Source: Taudactylus pleione
Lineage: Eukaryota; Chordata; Amphibia; Anura; Myobatrachidae
Assembly (NCBI GenBank): GCA_031769625.1
Contig: JAUIMM010001254.1
Coordinates: 737,201 to 801,200, forward strand
Reading direction: 5' to 3'
DNA length: 64,000 bases
The translations under genes and the position numbers were made by a program. Position 1 is the first letter of the stretch, and every line of letters starts with the position of its first letter. Of the stretch, positions 24,951 through 40,100 are shown piece after piece. The notes under the pieces were generated by a model. It saw only the letters and a list, made by a program, of their open reading frames with translations, was not told where the DNA came from and did no database searches.

Positions 24951-27900
24951 TTTTGACACAACTCACCAGAAATATATTTACCCGTATGAAAATTTACGTA
25001 AGCCCCGGACCTTAAATATCAGGCCCAAATTTTTTATTTCAAAAATCCCCAAATTCTGCTTAAAACTTTTGATACAACTTAAAAAAGATTTGCTGCGGTG
25101 ACAGAAGTTGATTTTGGTGCTTAATTTTGACACAACTCACCAGAAATATATTTACCCGTATGAAAATTTACGTAAGCCCCGGACCTTAAAAATCGGCCTA
25201 AAATTTTTTTTTTCAAAAATCCCCAAATTGTGCTTAAAACTTTTGATACAACTTAAAAAAGATTTGCTGCGTTGACAGAAGTTGATTTTGGTGCTTAATT
25301 TTGACACAGCTCATCAGAAAAATATTTACCCGTATGAAAATTTACGTAAGCCCCGGACCTTAAAAATCGGCCAAAAATTTTTTTTTCAAAAATCCCCAAA
25401 TTCTGCTTAAAACTTTTGATACAACTTAAAAAAGATTTGCTGCGGTGACAGAAGTTGATTTTGGTGCTTAATTTTGACACAACTCACCAGAAATATATTT
25501 ACCCGTATGAAAATTTACGTAAGCCCCGGACCTTAAAAATCGGCCAAAAATTTTTTTTTTCAAAAATTCCCAAATTCTGCTTAAAACTTTTGATACAACT
25601 TAAAAAAGATTTGCTGTGGTGACAGAAGTTGATTTTGGTGCTTAATTTTGACACAACTCACCAGAAATATATTTACCCGTATGAAAATTTACGTAAGCCC
25701 CGGACCTTAAAAATCGGCCCAAAATTTTTTTTTTCAAAAATCCCCAAATTCTGCTTAAAACTTTTGATACAACTTAAAAAAGATTTGCTGCGGTGACAGA
25801 AGTTGATTTTGGTGCTTAATTTTGACACAACTCACCAGAAATATATTTACCCGTATGAAAATTTACGTAAGCCCCGGACCTTAAAAATCGGCCAAAATTT
25901 TTTTTTTGAAAAATCCCCAAATTCTGCTTAAAACTTTTGATACAACTTAAAAAAGATTTGCTGCGGTGACAGAAGTTGATTTTGGTGCTTAATTTTGACA
26001 CAACTCACCAGAAATATATTTACCCGTATGAAAATTTACGTAAGCCCCGGACCTTAAAAATCGGCCAAAATTTTTTATTTCAAAAATCCCCAAATTCTGC
26101 TTAAAAATTTTGATACAACTTAAAAAAGATTTGCTGCAGTGACAGAAGTTGATTTTGGTGCTTAATTTTGACACAACTCACCAGAAATATATTTACCCAT
26201 ATGAAAATTTACGTAAGCCCCGGACCTTAAAAATCGGCCAAAAAATTTTTTTTTCAAAAATCCCCAAATTCTGCTTAAAACTTTTGATACAACTTAAAAA
26301 AGATTTGCTGCGGTGACAGAAGTTGATTTTGGTGCTTAATTTTGACTCAACTCACCAGAAATATATTTACCCATATGAAAATTTACGTAAGCCCCGGACC
26401 TTAAAAATCGTCCAGAAATTTTTTATTTCAAAAATCCCCAAATTCTGCTTAAAACTTTTGATACAACTTAAAAAAGATTTGCTGCGGTGACAGAAGTTGA
26501 TTTTGGTGCTTAATTTTGACACAACTCATCAGAAAAATATTTACCCGTATGAAAATTTACGTAAGCCCCGGACCTTAAAAATCGGCCAAAAATTTTTTTT
26601 TTCAAAAATTCCCAAATTCTGCTTAAAACTTTTGATACAACTTAAAAAAGATTTGCTGCGGTGACAGAAGTTGATTTTGGTGCTTAATTTTGACACAACT
26701 CACCAGAAATATATTTACCCGTATGAAAATTTACGTAAGCCCCGGACCTTAAAAATCGGCCCAAAATTTTTTTTTTCAAAAATCCCCAAATTCTGCTTAA
26801 AACTTTTGATACAACTTAAAAAAGATTTGCTGCGGTGACAGAAGTTGATTTTGGTGCTTAATTTTGACACAACTCACCAGAAATATATTTACCCGTATGA
26901 AAATTTACGTAAGCCCCGGAGCTTAAAAATCGGCCAAAATTTTTTTTTTTCAAAAATCCCCAAATTGTGCTTAAAACTTTTGATACAACTTAAAAAAGAT
27001 TTGCTGCGGTGACAGAAGTTGATTTTGGTGCTTAATTTTGACACAACTCACCAGAAATATATTTACCCGTATGAAAATTTACGTAAGCCCAGGACCTTAA
27101 AAATCGGCCCCAAATTTTTTTTTTCAAAAATCCCCAAATTCTGCTTAAAACTTTTGATACAACTTAAAAAAGATTTGCTGCGGTGACAGAAGTTGATTTT
27201 GGTGCTTCATTTTGACACAACTCATCAGAAAAATATTTACCCGTATGAAAATTTATGTAAGCCACGGACCTTAAAAATCGGGCCAAAATTTTTTTTTTCA
27301 AAAATCCCCAAATTCTGCTTAAAACTTTTGATACAACTTAAAAAAGATTTGCTGCGGTGACAGAATTTGATTTTGGTGCTTAATTTTGATACAACTCACC
27401 AGAAATATATTTACCTGTATGAAAATTTACGTAAGCCCCGGACCTTAAAAAATGGCCCCGAATTTTTTTTTTCAAAAATCCCCAAATTCTGCTTAAAACT
27501 TTTGATACAACTTAAAAAAGATTTGATGCAGTGACAGAAGTTGATTTTGGTGCTTAATTTTGACACAACTCACCAGAAATATATTTACCCGTATGAAAAT
27601 TTACGTAAGCCCCGGACCTTAAAAATCAGGCCCAAATTTTTTATTTAAAAATCCCCAAATTCTGCTTAAAACTTTTGATACAACTTAAAAAAGATTTGCT
27701 GCGGTGACAGAAGTTGATTTTGGTGCTTAATTTTGACACAACTCACCAGAAATATATTTACCCGTATGAAAATTTACGTAAGCCCCGGACCTTAAAAATC
27801 GGCCTAAAATTTTTTTTTTCAAAAATCCCCAAATTGTGCTTAAAACTTTTGATACAACTTAAAAAAGATTTGCTGCGTTGACAGAAGTTGATTTTGGTGC

Positions 27901-30900
27901 TTAATTTTGACACAACTCATCTGAAAAATATTTACCCGTATGAAAATTTACGTAAGCCCCGGACCTTAAAAATCGGCCAAAAATTTTTTTTTCAAAAATC
28001 CCCAAATTGTGCTTAAAACTTTTGATACAACTTAAAAAAGATTTGCTGCGGTGACAGAAGTTGATTTTGGTGCTTAATTTTGACACAACTCACCAGAAAT
28101 ATATTTACCCGTATGAAAATTTACGTAAGCCCTGGACCTTAAAAATCAGCCAAAATTTTTTTTTTCAAAAATCCCCAAATTCTGCTTAAAACTTTTGATA
28201 CAACTTAAAAAAGATTTGCTGCGGTGACAGAAGTTGATTTTGGTGCTTAATTTTGACACAACTCACCAGAAATATATTTACCCGTATGAAAATTTACGTA
28301 AGCCCCGGACCTTAAAAATCGGCCAAAAATTTTTTTTTTCAAAAATTCCCAAATTCTGCTTAAAACTTTTGATACAACTTAAAAAAGATTTGCTGCGGTG
28401 ACAGAAGTTGATTTTGGTGCTTAATTTTGACACAACTCACCAGAAATATATTTACCCGTATGAAAATTTACGTAAGCCCCGGACCTTAAAAATCGGCCCA
28501 AAATTTTTTTTTTCAAAAATCCCCAAATTCTGCTTAAAACTTTTGATACAACTTAAAAAAGATTTGCTGCGGTGACAGAAGTTGATTTTGGTGCTTAATT
28601 TTGACACAACTCACCAGAAATATATTTACCCATATGAAAATTTACGTAAGCCCCGGACCTTAAAAATCGGCCCAAAATTTTTTTTTTTGAAAAATCCCCA
28701 AATTCTGCTTAAAACTTTTGATACAACTTAAAAAAGATTTGCTGCGGTGACAGAAGTTGATTTTGGTGCTTAATTTTGACACAACTCACCAGAAATATAT
28801 TTACCCGTATGAAAATTTACGTAAGCCCCGGACCTTAAAAATCGGCCAAAATTTTTTATTTCAAAAATCCCCAAATTCTGCTTAAAAATTTTGATACAAC
28901 TTAAAAAAGATTTGCTGCGGTGACAGAAGTTGATTTTGGTGCTTAATTTTGACACAACTCACCAGAAATATATTTACCCATATGAAAATTTACGTAAGCC
29001 CCGGACCTTAAAAATCGGCCAAAAATTTTTTTTTTCAAAAATCCCCAAATTCTGCTTAAAACTTTTGATACAACTTAAAAAAGATTTGCTGCGGTGACAG
29101 AAGTTGATTTTGGTGCTTAATTTTGACTCAACTCACCAGAAATATATTTACCCATATGAAAATTTACGTAAGCCCCGGACCTTAAAAATCGTCCAGAAAT
29201 TTTTTATTTCAAAAATCCCCAAATTCTGCTTAAAACTTTTGATACAACTTAAAAAAGATTTGCTGCGGTGACAGAAGTTGATTTTGGTGCTTAATTTTGA
29301 CACAACTCATCAGAAAAATATTTACCCGTATGAAAATTTACGTAAGCCCCGGACCTTAAAAATCGGCCAAACATTTTTTTTTCAAAAATTCCCAAATTCT
29401 GCTTAAAACTTTTGATACAACTTAAAAAAGATTTGCTGCGGTGACAGAAGTTGATTTTGGTGCTTAATTTTGACACAACTCACCAGAAATATATTTACCC
29501 GTATGAAAATTTACGTAAGCCCCGGACCTTAAAAATCGGCCCAAAATTTTTTTTTTCAAAAATCCCCAAATTCTGCTTAAAACTTTTGATACAACTTAAA
29601 AAAGATTTGCTGCGGTGACAGAAGTTGATTTTGGTGCTTAATTTTGACACAACTCACCAGAAATATATTTACCCGTATGAAAATTTACGTAAGCCCCGGA
29701 GCTTAAAAATCGGCCAAAATTTTTTTTTTTCAAAAATCCCCAAATTGTGCTTAAAACTTTTGATACAACTTAAAAAAGATTTGCTGCGGTGACAGAAGTT
29801 GATTTTGGTGCTTAATTTTGACACAACTCACCAGAAATATATTTACCCGTATGAAAATTTACGTAAGCCCCGGACCTTAAAAAATGGCCCCGAATTTTTT
29901 TTTTCAAAAATCCCCAAATTCTGCTTAAAACTTTTGATACAACTTAAAAAAGATTTGCTGCGGTGACAGAAGTTGATTTTGGTGCTTAATTTTGACACAA
30001 CTCACCAGAAATATATTTACCCGTATGAAAATTTACGTAAGCCCCGGACCTTAAAAATCAGGCCCAAATTTTTTATTTCAAAAATCCCCAAATTCTGCTT
30101 AAAACTTTTGATACAACTTAAAAAAGATTTGCTGCGGTGACAGAAGTTGATTTTGGTGCTTAATTTTGACACAACTCATCAGAAAAATATTTACCCGTAT
30201 GAAAATTTACGTAAGCCCCGGACCTTAAAAATCGGCCAAACATTTTTTTTTCAAAAATTCCCAAATTCTGCTTAAAACTTTTGATACAACTTAAAAAAGA
30301 TTTGCTGCGGTGACAGAAGTTGATTTTGGTGCTTAATTTTGACACAACTCACCAGAAATATATTTACCCGTATGAAAATTTACGTAAGCCCCGGACCTTA
30401 AAAATCGGCCCCAAATTTTTTTTTTCAAAAATCCCCAAATTCTGCTTAAAACTTTTGATACAACTTAAAAAAGATTTGCTGCGGTGACAGAAGTTGATTT
30501 TGGTGCTTAATTTTGACACAACTCACCAGAAATATATTTACCCGTATGAAAATTTACGTAAGCCCCGGAGCTTAAAAATCGGCCAAAATTTTTTTTTTTC
30601 AAAAATCCCCAAATTGTGCTTAAAACTTTTGATACAACTTAAAAAAGATTTGCTGCGGTGACAGAAGTTGATTTTGGTGCTTAATTTTGACACAACTCAC
30701 CAGAAATATATTTACCCGTATGAAAATTTACGTAAGCCCAGGACCTTAAAAATCGGCCCCAAATTTTTTTTTTCAAAAATCCCCAAATTCTGCTTAAAAC
30801 TTTTGATACAACTTAAAAAAGATTTGCTGCGGTGACAGAAGTTGATTTTGGTGCTTCATTTTGACACAACTCATCAGAAAAATATTTACCCGTATGAAAA

Positions 30901-32422
30901 TTTATGTAAGCCACGGACCTTAAAAATCGGGCCAAAATTTTTTTTTTCAAAAATCCCCAAATTCTGCTTAAAACTTTTGATACAACTTAAAAAAGATTTG
31001 CTGCGGTGACAGAATTTGATTTTGGTGCTTAATTTTGATACAACTCACCAGAAATATATTTACCCGTATGAAAATTTACGTAAGCCCCGGACCTTAAAAA
31101 ATGGCCCCGAATTTTTTTTTTCAAAAATCCCCAAATTCTGCTTAAAACTTTTGATACAACTTAAAAAAGATTTGCTGCGGTGACAGAAGTTGATTTTGGT
31201 GCTTAATTTTGACACAACTCACCAGAAATATATTTACCCGTATGAAAATTTACGTAAGCCCCGGACCTTAAAAATCAGGCCCAAATTTTTTATTTCAAAA
31301 ATCCCCAAATTCTGCTTAAAACTTTTGATACAACTTAAAAAAGATTTGCTGCGGTGACAGAAGTTGATTTTGGTGCTTAATTTTGACACAACTCACCAGA
31401 AATATATTTACCCGTATGAAAATTTACGTAAGCCCCGGACCTTAAAAATCGGCCTAAAATTTTTTTTTTCAAAAATCCCCAAATTGTGCTTAAAACTTTT
31501 CATACAACTTAAAAAAGATTTGCTGCGTTGACAGAAGTTGATTTTGGTGCTTAATTTTGACACAACTCATCAGAAAAATATTTACCCGTATGAAAATTTA
31601 CGTAAGCCCCGGACCTTAAAAATCGGCCAAAAATTTTTTTTTCAAAAATCCCCAAATTGTGCTTAAAACTTTTGATACAACTTAAAAAAGATTTGCTGCG
31701 GTGACAGAAGTTGATTTTGGTGCTTAATTTTGACACAACTCACCAGAAATATATTTACCCGTATGAAAATTTACGTAAGCCCAGGACCTTAAAAAACGGC
31801 CCCAAATTTTTTTTTTCAAAAATCCCCAAATTCTGCTTAAAACTTTTGATACAACTTAAAAAAGATTTGCTGCGGTGACAGAATTTGATTTTGGTGCTTA
31901 ATTTTGATACAACTCACCAGAAATATATTTACCCGTATGAAAATTTACGTAAGCCCCGGACCTTAAAAAATGGCCCCGAATTTTTTTTTTCAAAAATCCC
32001 CAAATTCTGCTTAAAACTTTTGATACAACTTAAAAAAGATTTGCTGCGGTGACAGAAGTTGATTTTGGTGCTTAATTTTGACACAACTCACCAGAAATAT
32101 ATTTACCCGTATGAAAATTTACGTAAGCCCCGGACCTTAAAAATCAGGCCCAAATTTTTTATTTCAAAAATCCCCAAATTCTGCTTAAAACTTTTGATAC
32201 AACTTAAAAAAGATTTGCTGCGGTGACAGAAGTTGATTTTGGTGCTTAATTTTGACACAACTCATCAGAAAAATATTTACCCGTATGAAAATTTACGTAA
32301 GCCCCGGACCTTAAAAATCGGCCAAACATTTTTTTTTCAAAAATTCCCAAATTCTGCTTAAAACTTTTGATACAACTTAAAAAAGATTTGCTGCGGTGAC
32401 AGAAGTTGATTTTGGTGCTTAA

Positions 32423-32596
32423 TTTTGACACAACTCACCAGAAATATATTTACCCGTATGAAAATTTACGTAAGCCCCGGACCTTAAAAATCAGGCCCAA
32501 ATTTTTTTTTTCAAAAATCCCCAAATTCTGCTTAAAACTTTTGATACAACTTAAAAAAGATTTGCTGCGGTGACAGAAGTTGATTTTGGTGCTTAA
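32423..32596. repeat. Chimeric monomer at the right end of long-range copy 2
   Basis: Reads TCAGGCCCAAAT followed by an uninterrupted T run, while TCAGGCCC monomers otherwise have TTTTTTATTTC. It is followed by GGAGC, as a TCGGCCCC monomer is at about 11370. The likely switch is in the A/T tract near 32501-32508, just where the match to copy 1 ends. Loss of the interrupting A is the alternative. Confidence 0.7.
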
Positions 32597-32770
32597 TTTT
32601 GACACAACTCACCAGAAATATATTTACCCGTATGAAAATTTACGTAAGCCCCGGAGCTTAAAAATCGGCCAAAATTTTTTTTTTTCAAAAATCCCCAAAT
32701 TGTGCTTAAAACTTTTGATACAACTTAAAAAAGATTTGCTGCGGTGACAGAAGTTGATTTTGGTGCTTAA

Positions 32771-35700
32771 TTTTGACACAACTCACCAGAAATATATTTA
32801 CCCGTATGAAAATTTACGTAAGCCCAGGACCTTAAAAATCGGCCCAAAATTTTTTTTTTCAAAAATCCCCAAATTCTGCTTAAAACTTTTGATACAACTT
32901 AAAAAAGATTTGCTGCGGTGACAGAAGTTGATTTTGGTGCTTCATTTTGACACAACTCATCAGAAAAATATTTACCCGTATGAAAATTTATGTAAGCCAC
33001 GGACCTTAAAAATCGGGCCAAAATTTTTTTTTTCAAAAATCCCCAAATTCTGCTTAAAACTTTTGATACAACTTAAAAAAGATTTGCTGCGGTGACAGAA
33101 TTTGATTTTGGTGCTTAATTTTGATACAACTCACCAGAAATATATTTACCCGTATGAAAATTTACGTAAGCCCCGGACCTTAAAAAATGGCCCCGAATTT
33201 TTTTTTTCAAAAACCCCAAATTCTGCTTAAAACTTTTGATACAACTTAAAAAAGATTTGCTGCGGTGACAGAAGTTGATTTTGGTGCTTAATTTTGACAC
33301 AACTCACCAGAAATATATTTACCCGTATGAAAATTTACGTAAGCCCCGGACCTTAAAAATCAGGCCCAAATTTTTTATTTCAAAAATCCCCAAATTCTGC
33401 TTAAAACTTTTGATACAACTTAAAAAAGATTTGCTGCGGTGACAGAAGTTGATTTTGGTGCTTAATTTTGACACAACTCACCAGAAATATATTTACCCGT
33501 ATGAAAATTTACGTAAGCCCCGGACCTTAAAAATCGGCCTAAAATTTTTTTTTTCAAAAATCCCCAAATTGTGCTTAAAACTTTTGATACAACTTAAAAA
33601 AGATTTGCTGCGGTGACAGAAGTTGATTTTGGTGCTTAATTTTGATACAACTCATCAGAAAAATATTTACCCGTATGAAAATTTACGTAAGCCCCGGACC
33701 TTAAAAAACGGCCCCAAATTTTTTTTTTCAAAAATCCCCAAATTCTGCTTAAAACTTTTGATACAACTTAATAAAGATTTGCTGCGGTGACAGAAGTTGA
33801 TTTTGGTGCTTAATTTTGACACAACTCACCAGAAATATATTTACCCGTATGAAAATTTACATAAGCCCCGAACCTTAAAAATCAGGCCCAAATTTTTTAT
33901 TTCAAAAATCCCCAAATTCTGCTTAAAACTTTTGATACAACTTAAAAAAGATTTGCTGCGGTGACAGAAGTTGATTTTGGTGCTTAATTTTGACACAACT
34001 CACCAGAAATATATTTACCCGTATGAAAATTTACGTAAGCCCCGGACCTTAAAAATCGGCCTAAAATTTTTTTTTTCAAAAATCCCCAAATTCTGCTTAA
34101 AAATTTTGATACAACTTAAAAAAGATTTGCTGCGGTGACAGAAGTTGATTTTGGTGCTTAATTTTGACACAACTCACCAGAAATATATTTACCCGTATGA
34201 AAATTTACGTAAGCCCCGGACCTTAAAAATCGGCCAAAAATTTTTTTTTTCAAAAATCCCCAAATTCTGCTTAAAACTTTTGATACAACTTAAAAAAGAT
34301 TTGCTGCGGTGACAGAAGTTGATTTTGGTGCTTAATTTTGACACAACTCACCAGAAATATATTTACCCATATGAAAATTTACGTAAGCCCCGGACCTTAA
34401 AAATCGGCCCAAAATTTTTTTTTTCAAAAATCCCCAAATTCTGCTTAAAACTTTTGATACAACTTAAAAAAGATTTGCTGCGGTGACAGAAGTTGATTTT
34501 GGTGCTTAATTTTGACACAACTCACCAGAAATATATTTACCCGTATGAAAATTTACGTAAGCCCCGGACCTTAAAAATGGGCCTAAAATTTTTTTTTCAA
34601 AAATCCCCAAATTCTGCTTAAAACTTTTGATACAACTTAAAAAAGAATTGCTGCGGTGACAGAAGTTGATTTTGGTGCTTAATTTTGACACAACTCACCA
34701 GAAATATATTTACCCGTATGAAAATTTACGTAAGCCCCGGACCTTAAAAATCGGCCAAAATTTTTTTTTTTCAAAAATTCCCAAATTCTGCTTAAAACTT
34801 TTGATACAACTTAAAAAAGATTTGCTGCGGTGACAGAAGTTGATTTTGGTGCTTAATTTTGACACAACTCACCAGAAATATATTTACCCGTATGAAAATT
34901 TACGTAAGCCCCGGACCTTAAAAATCAGCCCAAAATTTTTTTTTTCAAAAATCCCCAAATTCTGCTTAAAACTTTTGATACAACTTAAAAAAGATTTGCT
35001 GCGGTGACAGAAGTTGATTTTGGTGCTTAATTTTGACACAACTCACCAGAAATATATTTACCCGTATGAAAATTTACGTAAGCCCCGGAGCTTAAAAATC
35101 GGCCCAAAATTTTTTATTTCAAAAATCCCCAAATTCTGCTTAAAAATTTTGATACAACTTAAAAAAGATTTGCTGCGGTGACAGAAGTTGATTTTGGTGC
35201 TTAATTTTGATACAACTCACCAGAAATATATTTACCCGTATGAAAATTTACGTAAGCCCCGGACCTTAAAAAATGGCCCCAAATTTTTTTTTTCAAAAAT
35301 CCCCAAATTCTGCTTAAAACTTTTGATACAACTTAAAAAAGATTTGCTGCGGTGACAGAAGTTGATTTTGGTGCTTAATTTTGACACAACTCACCAGAAA
35401 TATATTTACCCGTATGAAAATTTACATAAGCCCCGGACCTTAAAAATCAGGCCCAAATTTTTTATTTCAAAAATCCCCAAATTCTGCTTAAAACTTTTGA
35501 TACAACTTAAAAAAGATTTGCTGCGGTGACAGAAGTTGATTTTGGTGCTTAATTTTGACACAACTCACCAGAAATATATTTACCCGTATGAAAATTTACG
35601 TAAGCCCAGGACCTTAAAAATCGGCCCAAAATTTTTTTTTTCAAAAATCCCCAAATTCTGCTTAAAACTTTTGATACAACTTAAAAAAGATTTGCTGCGG

Positions 35701-37118
35701 TGACAGAAGTTGATTTTGGTGCTTCATTTTGACACAACTCATCAGAAAAATATTTACCTGTATGAAAATTTAGGTAAGCCACGGACCTTAAAAATCGGGC
35801 CAAAATTTTTTTTTTCAAAAATCCCCAAATTCTGCTTAAAACTTTTGATACAACTTAAAAAAGATTTGCTGCGGTGACAGAAGTTGATTTTGGTGCTTAA
35901 TTTTGATACAACTCACCAGAAATATATTTACCCGTATGAAAATTTACGTAAGCCCCGGACCTTAAAAAATGGCCCCGAATTTTTTTTTTCAAAAATCCCC
36001 AAATTCTGCTTAAAACTTTTGATACAACTTAAAAAAGATTTGCTGCGGTGACAGAAGTTGATTTTGGTGCTTAATTTTGACACAACTCACCAGAAATATA
36101 TTTACCCGTATGAAAATTTACGTAAGCCCCGGACCTTAAAAATCAGGCCCAAATTTTTTATTTCAAAAATCCCCAAATTCTGCTTAAAACTTTTGATACA
36201 ACTTAAAAAAGATTTGCTGCGGTGACAGAAGTTGATTTTGGTGCTTAATTTTGACACAACTCACCAGAAATATATTTACCCGTATGAAAATTTACGTAAG
36301 CCCCGGACCTTAAAAATCGGCCTAAAATTTTTTTTTTCAAAAATCCCCAAATTGTGCTTAAAACTTTTGATACAACTTAAAAAAGATTTGCTACGTTGAC
36401 AGAAGTTGATTTTGGTGCTTAATTTTGACACAACTCATCAGAAAAATATTTACCCGTATGAAAATTTACGTAAGCCCCGGACCTTAAAAATCGGCCTAAA
36501 AATTTTTTTTTCAAAAATCCCCAAATTGTGCTTAAAACTTTTGATACAACTTAAAAAAGATTTGCTGCGGTGACAGAAGTTGATTTTGGTGCTTAATTTT
36601 GACACAACTCACCAGAAATATATTTACCCGTATGAAAATTTACGTAAGCCCCGGACCTTAAAAATCAGCCAAAATTTTTTTTTTCAAAAATCCCCAAATT
36701 CTGCTTAAAACTTTTGATACAACTTAAAAAAGATTTGCTGCGGTGACAGAAGTTGATTTTGGTGCTTAATTTTGATACAACTCACCAGAAATATATTTAC
36801 CCGTATGAAAATTTACGTAAGCCCCGGACCTTAAAAAACGGCCCCAAATTTTTTTTTTTCAAAAATCCCCAAATTCTGCTTAAAACTTTTGATACAACTT
36901 AATAAAGATTTGCTGCGGTGACAGAAGTTGATTTTGGTGCTTAATTTTGACACAACTCACCAGAAATATATTTACCCGTATGAAAATTTACATAAGCCCC
37001 GGACCTTAAAAATCAGGCCCAAATTTTTTATTTCAAAAATCCCCAAATTCTGCTTAAAACTTTTGATACAACTTAAAAAAGATTTGCTGCGGTGACAGAA
37101 GTTGATTTTGGTGCTTAA
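32771..37118. repeat. 25-monomer HOR, copy A (4348 bp)
   Basis: Starts at a CCAGG monomer (32771) and ends at a TTTACATAAG monomer. It contains two CTTCA-type monomers, first the TTTATGTAAG subtype (about 32945) and then the TTTAGGTAAG subtype with ACCTGTATG (about 35727). Private markers: CAAAAACCCC (about 33211), a GATAC monomer with CATCAG (33640), CCCGAACC with TTTACATAAG (about 33860), ATGGGCCTAAAA followed by AGAATTGCTG (about 34578-34650), and GCTACGTTG (about 36391). All recur in copies B and C. Confidence 0.93.
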
Positions 37119-40100
37119 TTTTGACACAACTCACCAGAAATATATTTACCCGTATGAAAATTTACGTAAGCCCAGGACCTTAAAAATCGGCCCAAAATTT
37201 TTTTTTTCAAAAATCCCCAAATTCTGCTTAAAACTTTTGATACAACTTAAAAAAGATTTGCTGCGGTGACAGAAGTTGATTTTGGTGCTTCATTTTGACA
37301 CAACTCATCAGAAAAATATTTACCCGTATGAAAATTTATGTAAGCCACGGACCTTAAAAATCGGGCCAAAATTTTTTTTTTCAAAAATCCCCAAATTCTG
37401 CTTAAAACTTTTGATACAACTTAAAAAAGATTTGCTGCGGTGACAGAATTTGATTTTGGTGCTTAATTTTGATACAACTCACCAGAAATATATTTACCCG
37501 TATGAAAATTTACGTAAGCCCCGGACCTTAAAAAATGGCCCCGAATTTTTTTTTTCAAAAACCCCAAATTCTGCTTAAAACTTTTGATACAACTTAAAAA
37601 AGATTTGCTGCGGTGACAGAAGTTGATTTTGGTGCTTAATTTTGACACAACTCACCAGAAATATATTTACCCGTATGAAAATTTACGTAAGCCCCGGACC
37701 TTAAAAATCAGGCCCAAATTTTTTATTTCAAAAATCCCCAAATTCTGCTTAAAACTTTTGATACAACTTAAAAAAGATTTGCTGCGGTGACAGAAGTTGA
37801 TTTTGGTGCTTAATTTTGACACAACTCACCAGAAATATATTTACCCGTATGAAAATTTACGTAAGCCCCGGACCTTAAAAATCGGCCTAAAATTTTTTTT
37901 TTCAAAAATCCCCAAATTGTGCTTAAAACTTTTGATACAACTTAAAAAAGATTTGCTGCGGTGACAGAAGTTGATTTTGGTGCTTAATTTTGATACAACT
38001 CATCAGAAAAATATTTACCCGTATGAAAATTTACGTAAGCCCCGGACCTTAAAAAACGGCCCCAAATTTTTTTTTTCAAAAATCCCCAAATTCTGCTTAA
38101 AACTTTTGATACAACTTAATAAAGATTTGCTGCGGTGACAGAAGTTGATTTTGGTGCTTAATTTTGACACAACTCACCAGAAATATATTTACCCGTATGA
38201 AAATTTACATAAGCCCCGAACCTTAAAAATCAGGCCCAAATTTTTTATTTCAAAAATCCCCAAATTCTGCTTAAAACTTTTGATACAACTTAAAAAAGAT
38301 TTGCTGCGGTGACAGAAGTTGATTTTGGTGCTTAATTTTGACACAACTCACCAGAAATATATTTACCCGTATGAAAATTTACGTAAGCCCCGGACCTTAA
38401 AAATCGGCCTAAAATTTTTTTTTTCAAAAATCCCCAAATTCTGCTTAAAAATTTTGATACAACTTAAAAAAGATTTGCTGCGGTGACAGAAGTTGATTTT
38501 GGTGCTTAATTTTGACACAACTCACCAGAAATATATTTACCCGTATGAAAATTTACGTAAGCCCCGGACCTTAAAAATCGGCCAAAAATTTTTTTTTTCA
38601 AAAATCCCCAAATTCTGCTTAAAACTTTTGATACAACTTAAAAAAGATTTGCTGCGGTGACAGAAGTTGATTTTGGTGCTTAATTTTGACACAACTCACC
38701 AGAAATATATTTACCCATATGAAAATTTACGTAAGCCCCGGACCTTAAAAATCGGCCCAAAATTTTTTTTTTCAAAAATCCCCAAATTCTGCTTAAAACT
38801 TTTGATACAACTTAAAAAAGATTTGCTGCGGTGACAGAAGTTGATTTTGGTGCTTAATTTTGACACAACTCACCAGAAATATATTTACCCGTATGAAAAT
38901 TTACGTAAGCCCCGGACCTTAAAAATGGGCCTAAAATTTTTTTTTCAAAAATCCCCAAATTCTGCTTAAAACTTTTGATACAACTTAAAAAAGAATTGCT
39001 GCGGTGACAGAAGTTGATTTTGGTGCTTAATTTTGACACAACTCACCAGAAATATATTTACCCGTATGAAAATTTACGTAAGCCCCGGACCTTAAAAATC
39101 GGCCAAAATTTTTTTTTTTCAAAAATTCCCAAATTCTGCTTAAAACTTTTGATACAACTTAAAAAAGATTTGCTGCGGTGACAGAAGTTGATTTTGGTGC
39201 TTAATTTTGACACAACTCACCAGAAATATATTTACCCGTATGAAAATTTACGTAAGCCCCGGACCTTAAAAATCAGCCCAAAATTTTTTTTTTCAAAAAT
39301 CCCCAAATTCTGCTTAAAACTTTTGATACAACTTAAAAAAGATTTGCTGCGGTGACAGAAGTTGATTTTGGTGCTTAATTTTGACACAACTCACCAGAAA
39401 TATATTTACCCGTATGAAAATTTACGTAAGCCCCGGAGCTTAAAAATCGGCCCAAAATTTTTTATTTCAAAAATCCCCAAATTCTGCTTAAAAATTTTGA
39501 TACAACTTAAAAAAGATTTGCTGCGGTGACAGAAGTTGATTTTGGTGCTTAATTTTGATACAACTCACCAGAAATATATTTACCCGTATGAAAATTTACG
39601 TAAGCCCCGGACCTTAAAAAATGGCCCCAAATTTTTTTTTTCAAAAATCCCCAAATTCTGCTTAAAACTTTTGATACAACTTAAAAAAGATTTGCTGCGG
39701 TGACAGAAGTTGATTTTGGTGCTTAATTTTGACACAACTCACCAGAAATATATTTACCCGTATGAAAATTTACATAAGCCCCGGACCTTAAAAATCAGGC
39801 CCAAATTTTTTATTTCAAAAATCCCCAAATTCTGCTTAAAACTTTTGATACAACTTAAAAAAGATTTGCTGCGGTGACAGAAGTTGATTTTGGTGCTTAA
39901 TATTGACACAACTCACCAGAAATATATTTACCCGTATGAAAATTTACGTAAGCCCAGGACCTTAAAAATCGGCCCAAAATTTTTTTTTTCAAAAATCCCC
40001 AAATTCTGCTTAAAACTTTTGATACAACTTAAAAAAGATTTGCTGCGGTGACAGAAGTTGATTTTGGTGCTTCATTTTGACACAACTCATCAGAAAAATA

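Larger units (their letters stand above)
23211..32487. repeat. Long-range duplication, copy 2 (~9.3 kb)
   Basis: Partner of 4260-13525. Beyond the first 2 kb the differences I found are few: copy 1 has an extra CA at about 9538; copy 2 has one more T near 29025; A/T tract differences occur near 11622 and 11798; and copy 2 has CCAGG where copy 1 has CCCGG (about 31773 against 12825). A local patch also differs: copy 1 has a TCAGGCCC monomer with ATTCTGC at about 5135-5260, where copy 2 has TCGGCCTAAAA with ATTGTGC (24081). Such similarity means very recent duplication or an assembly duplicate. Confidence 0.93.

Noticed and set aside
23211..32487. Calling the downstream copy an assembly artefact outright
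   Set aside because: A few differences are specific to each copy and the flanks differ on both sides, so both could be real. Read evidence is needed, and it is reported as an open question.
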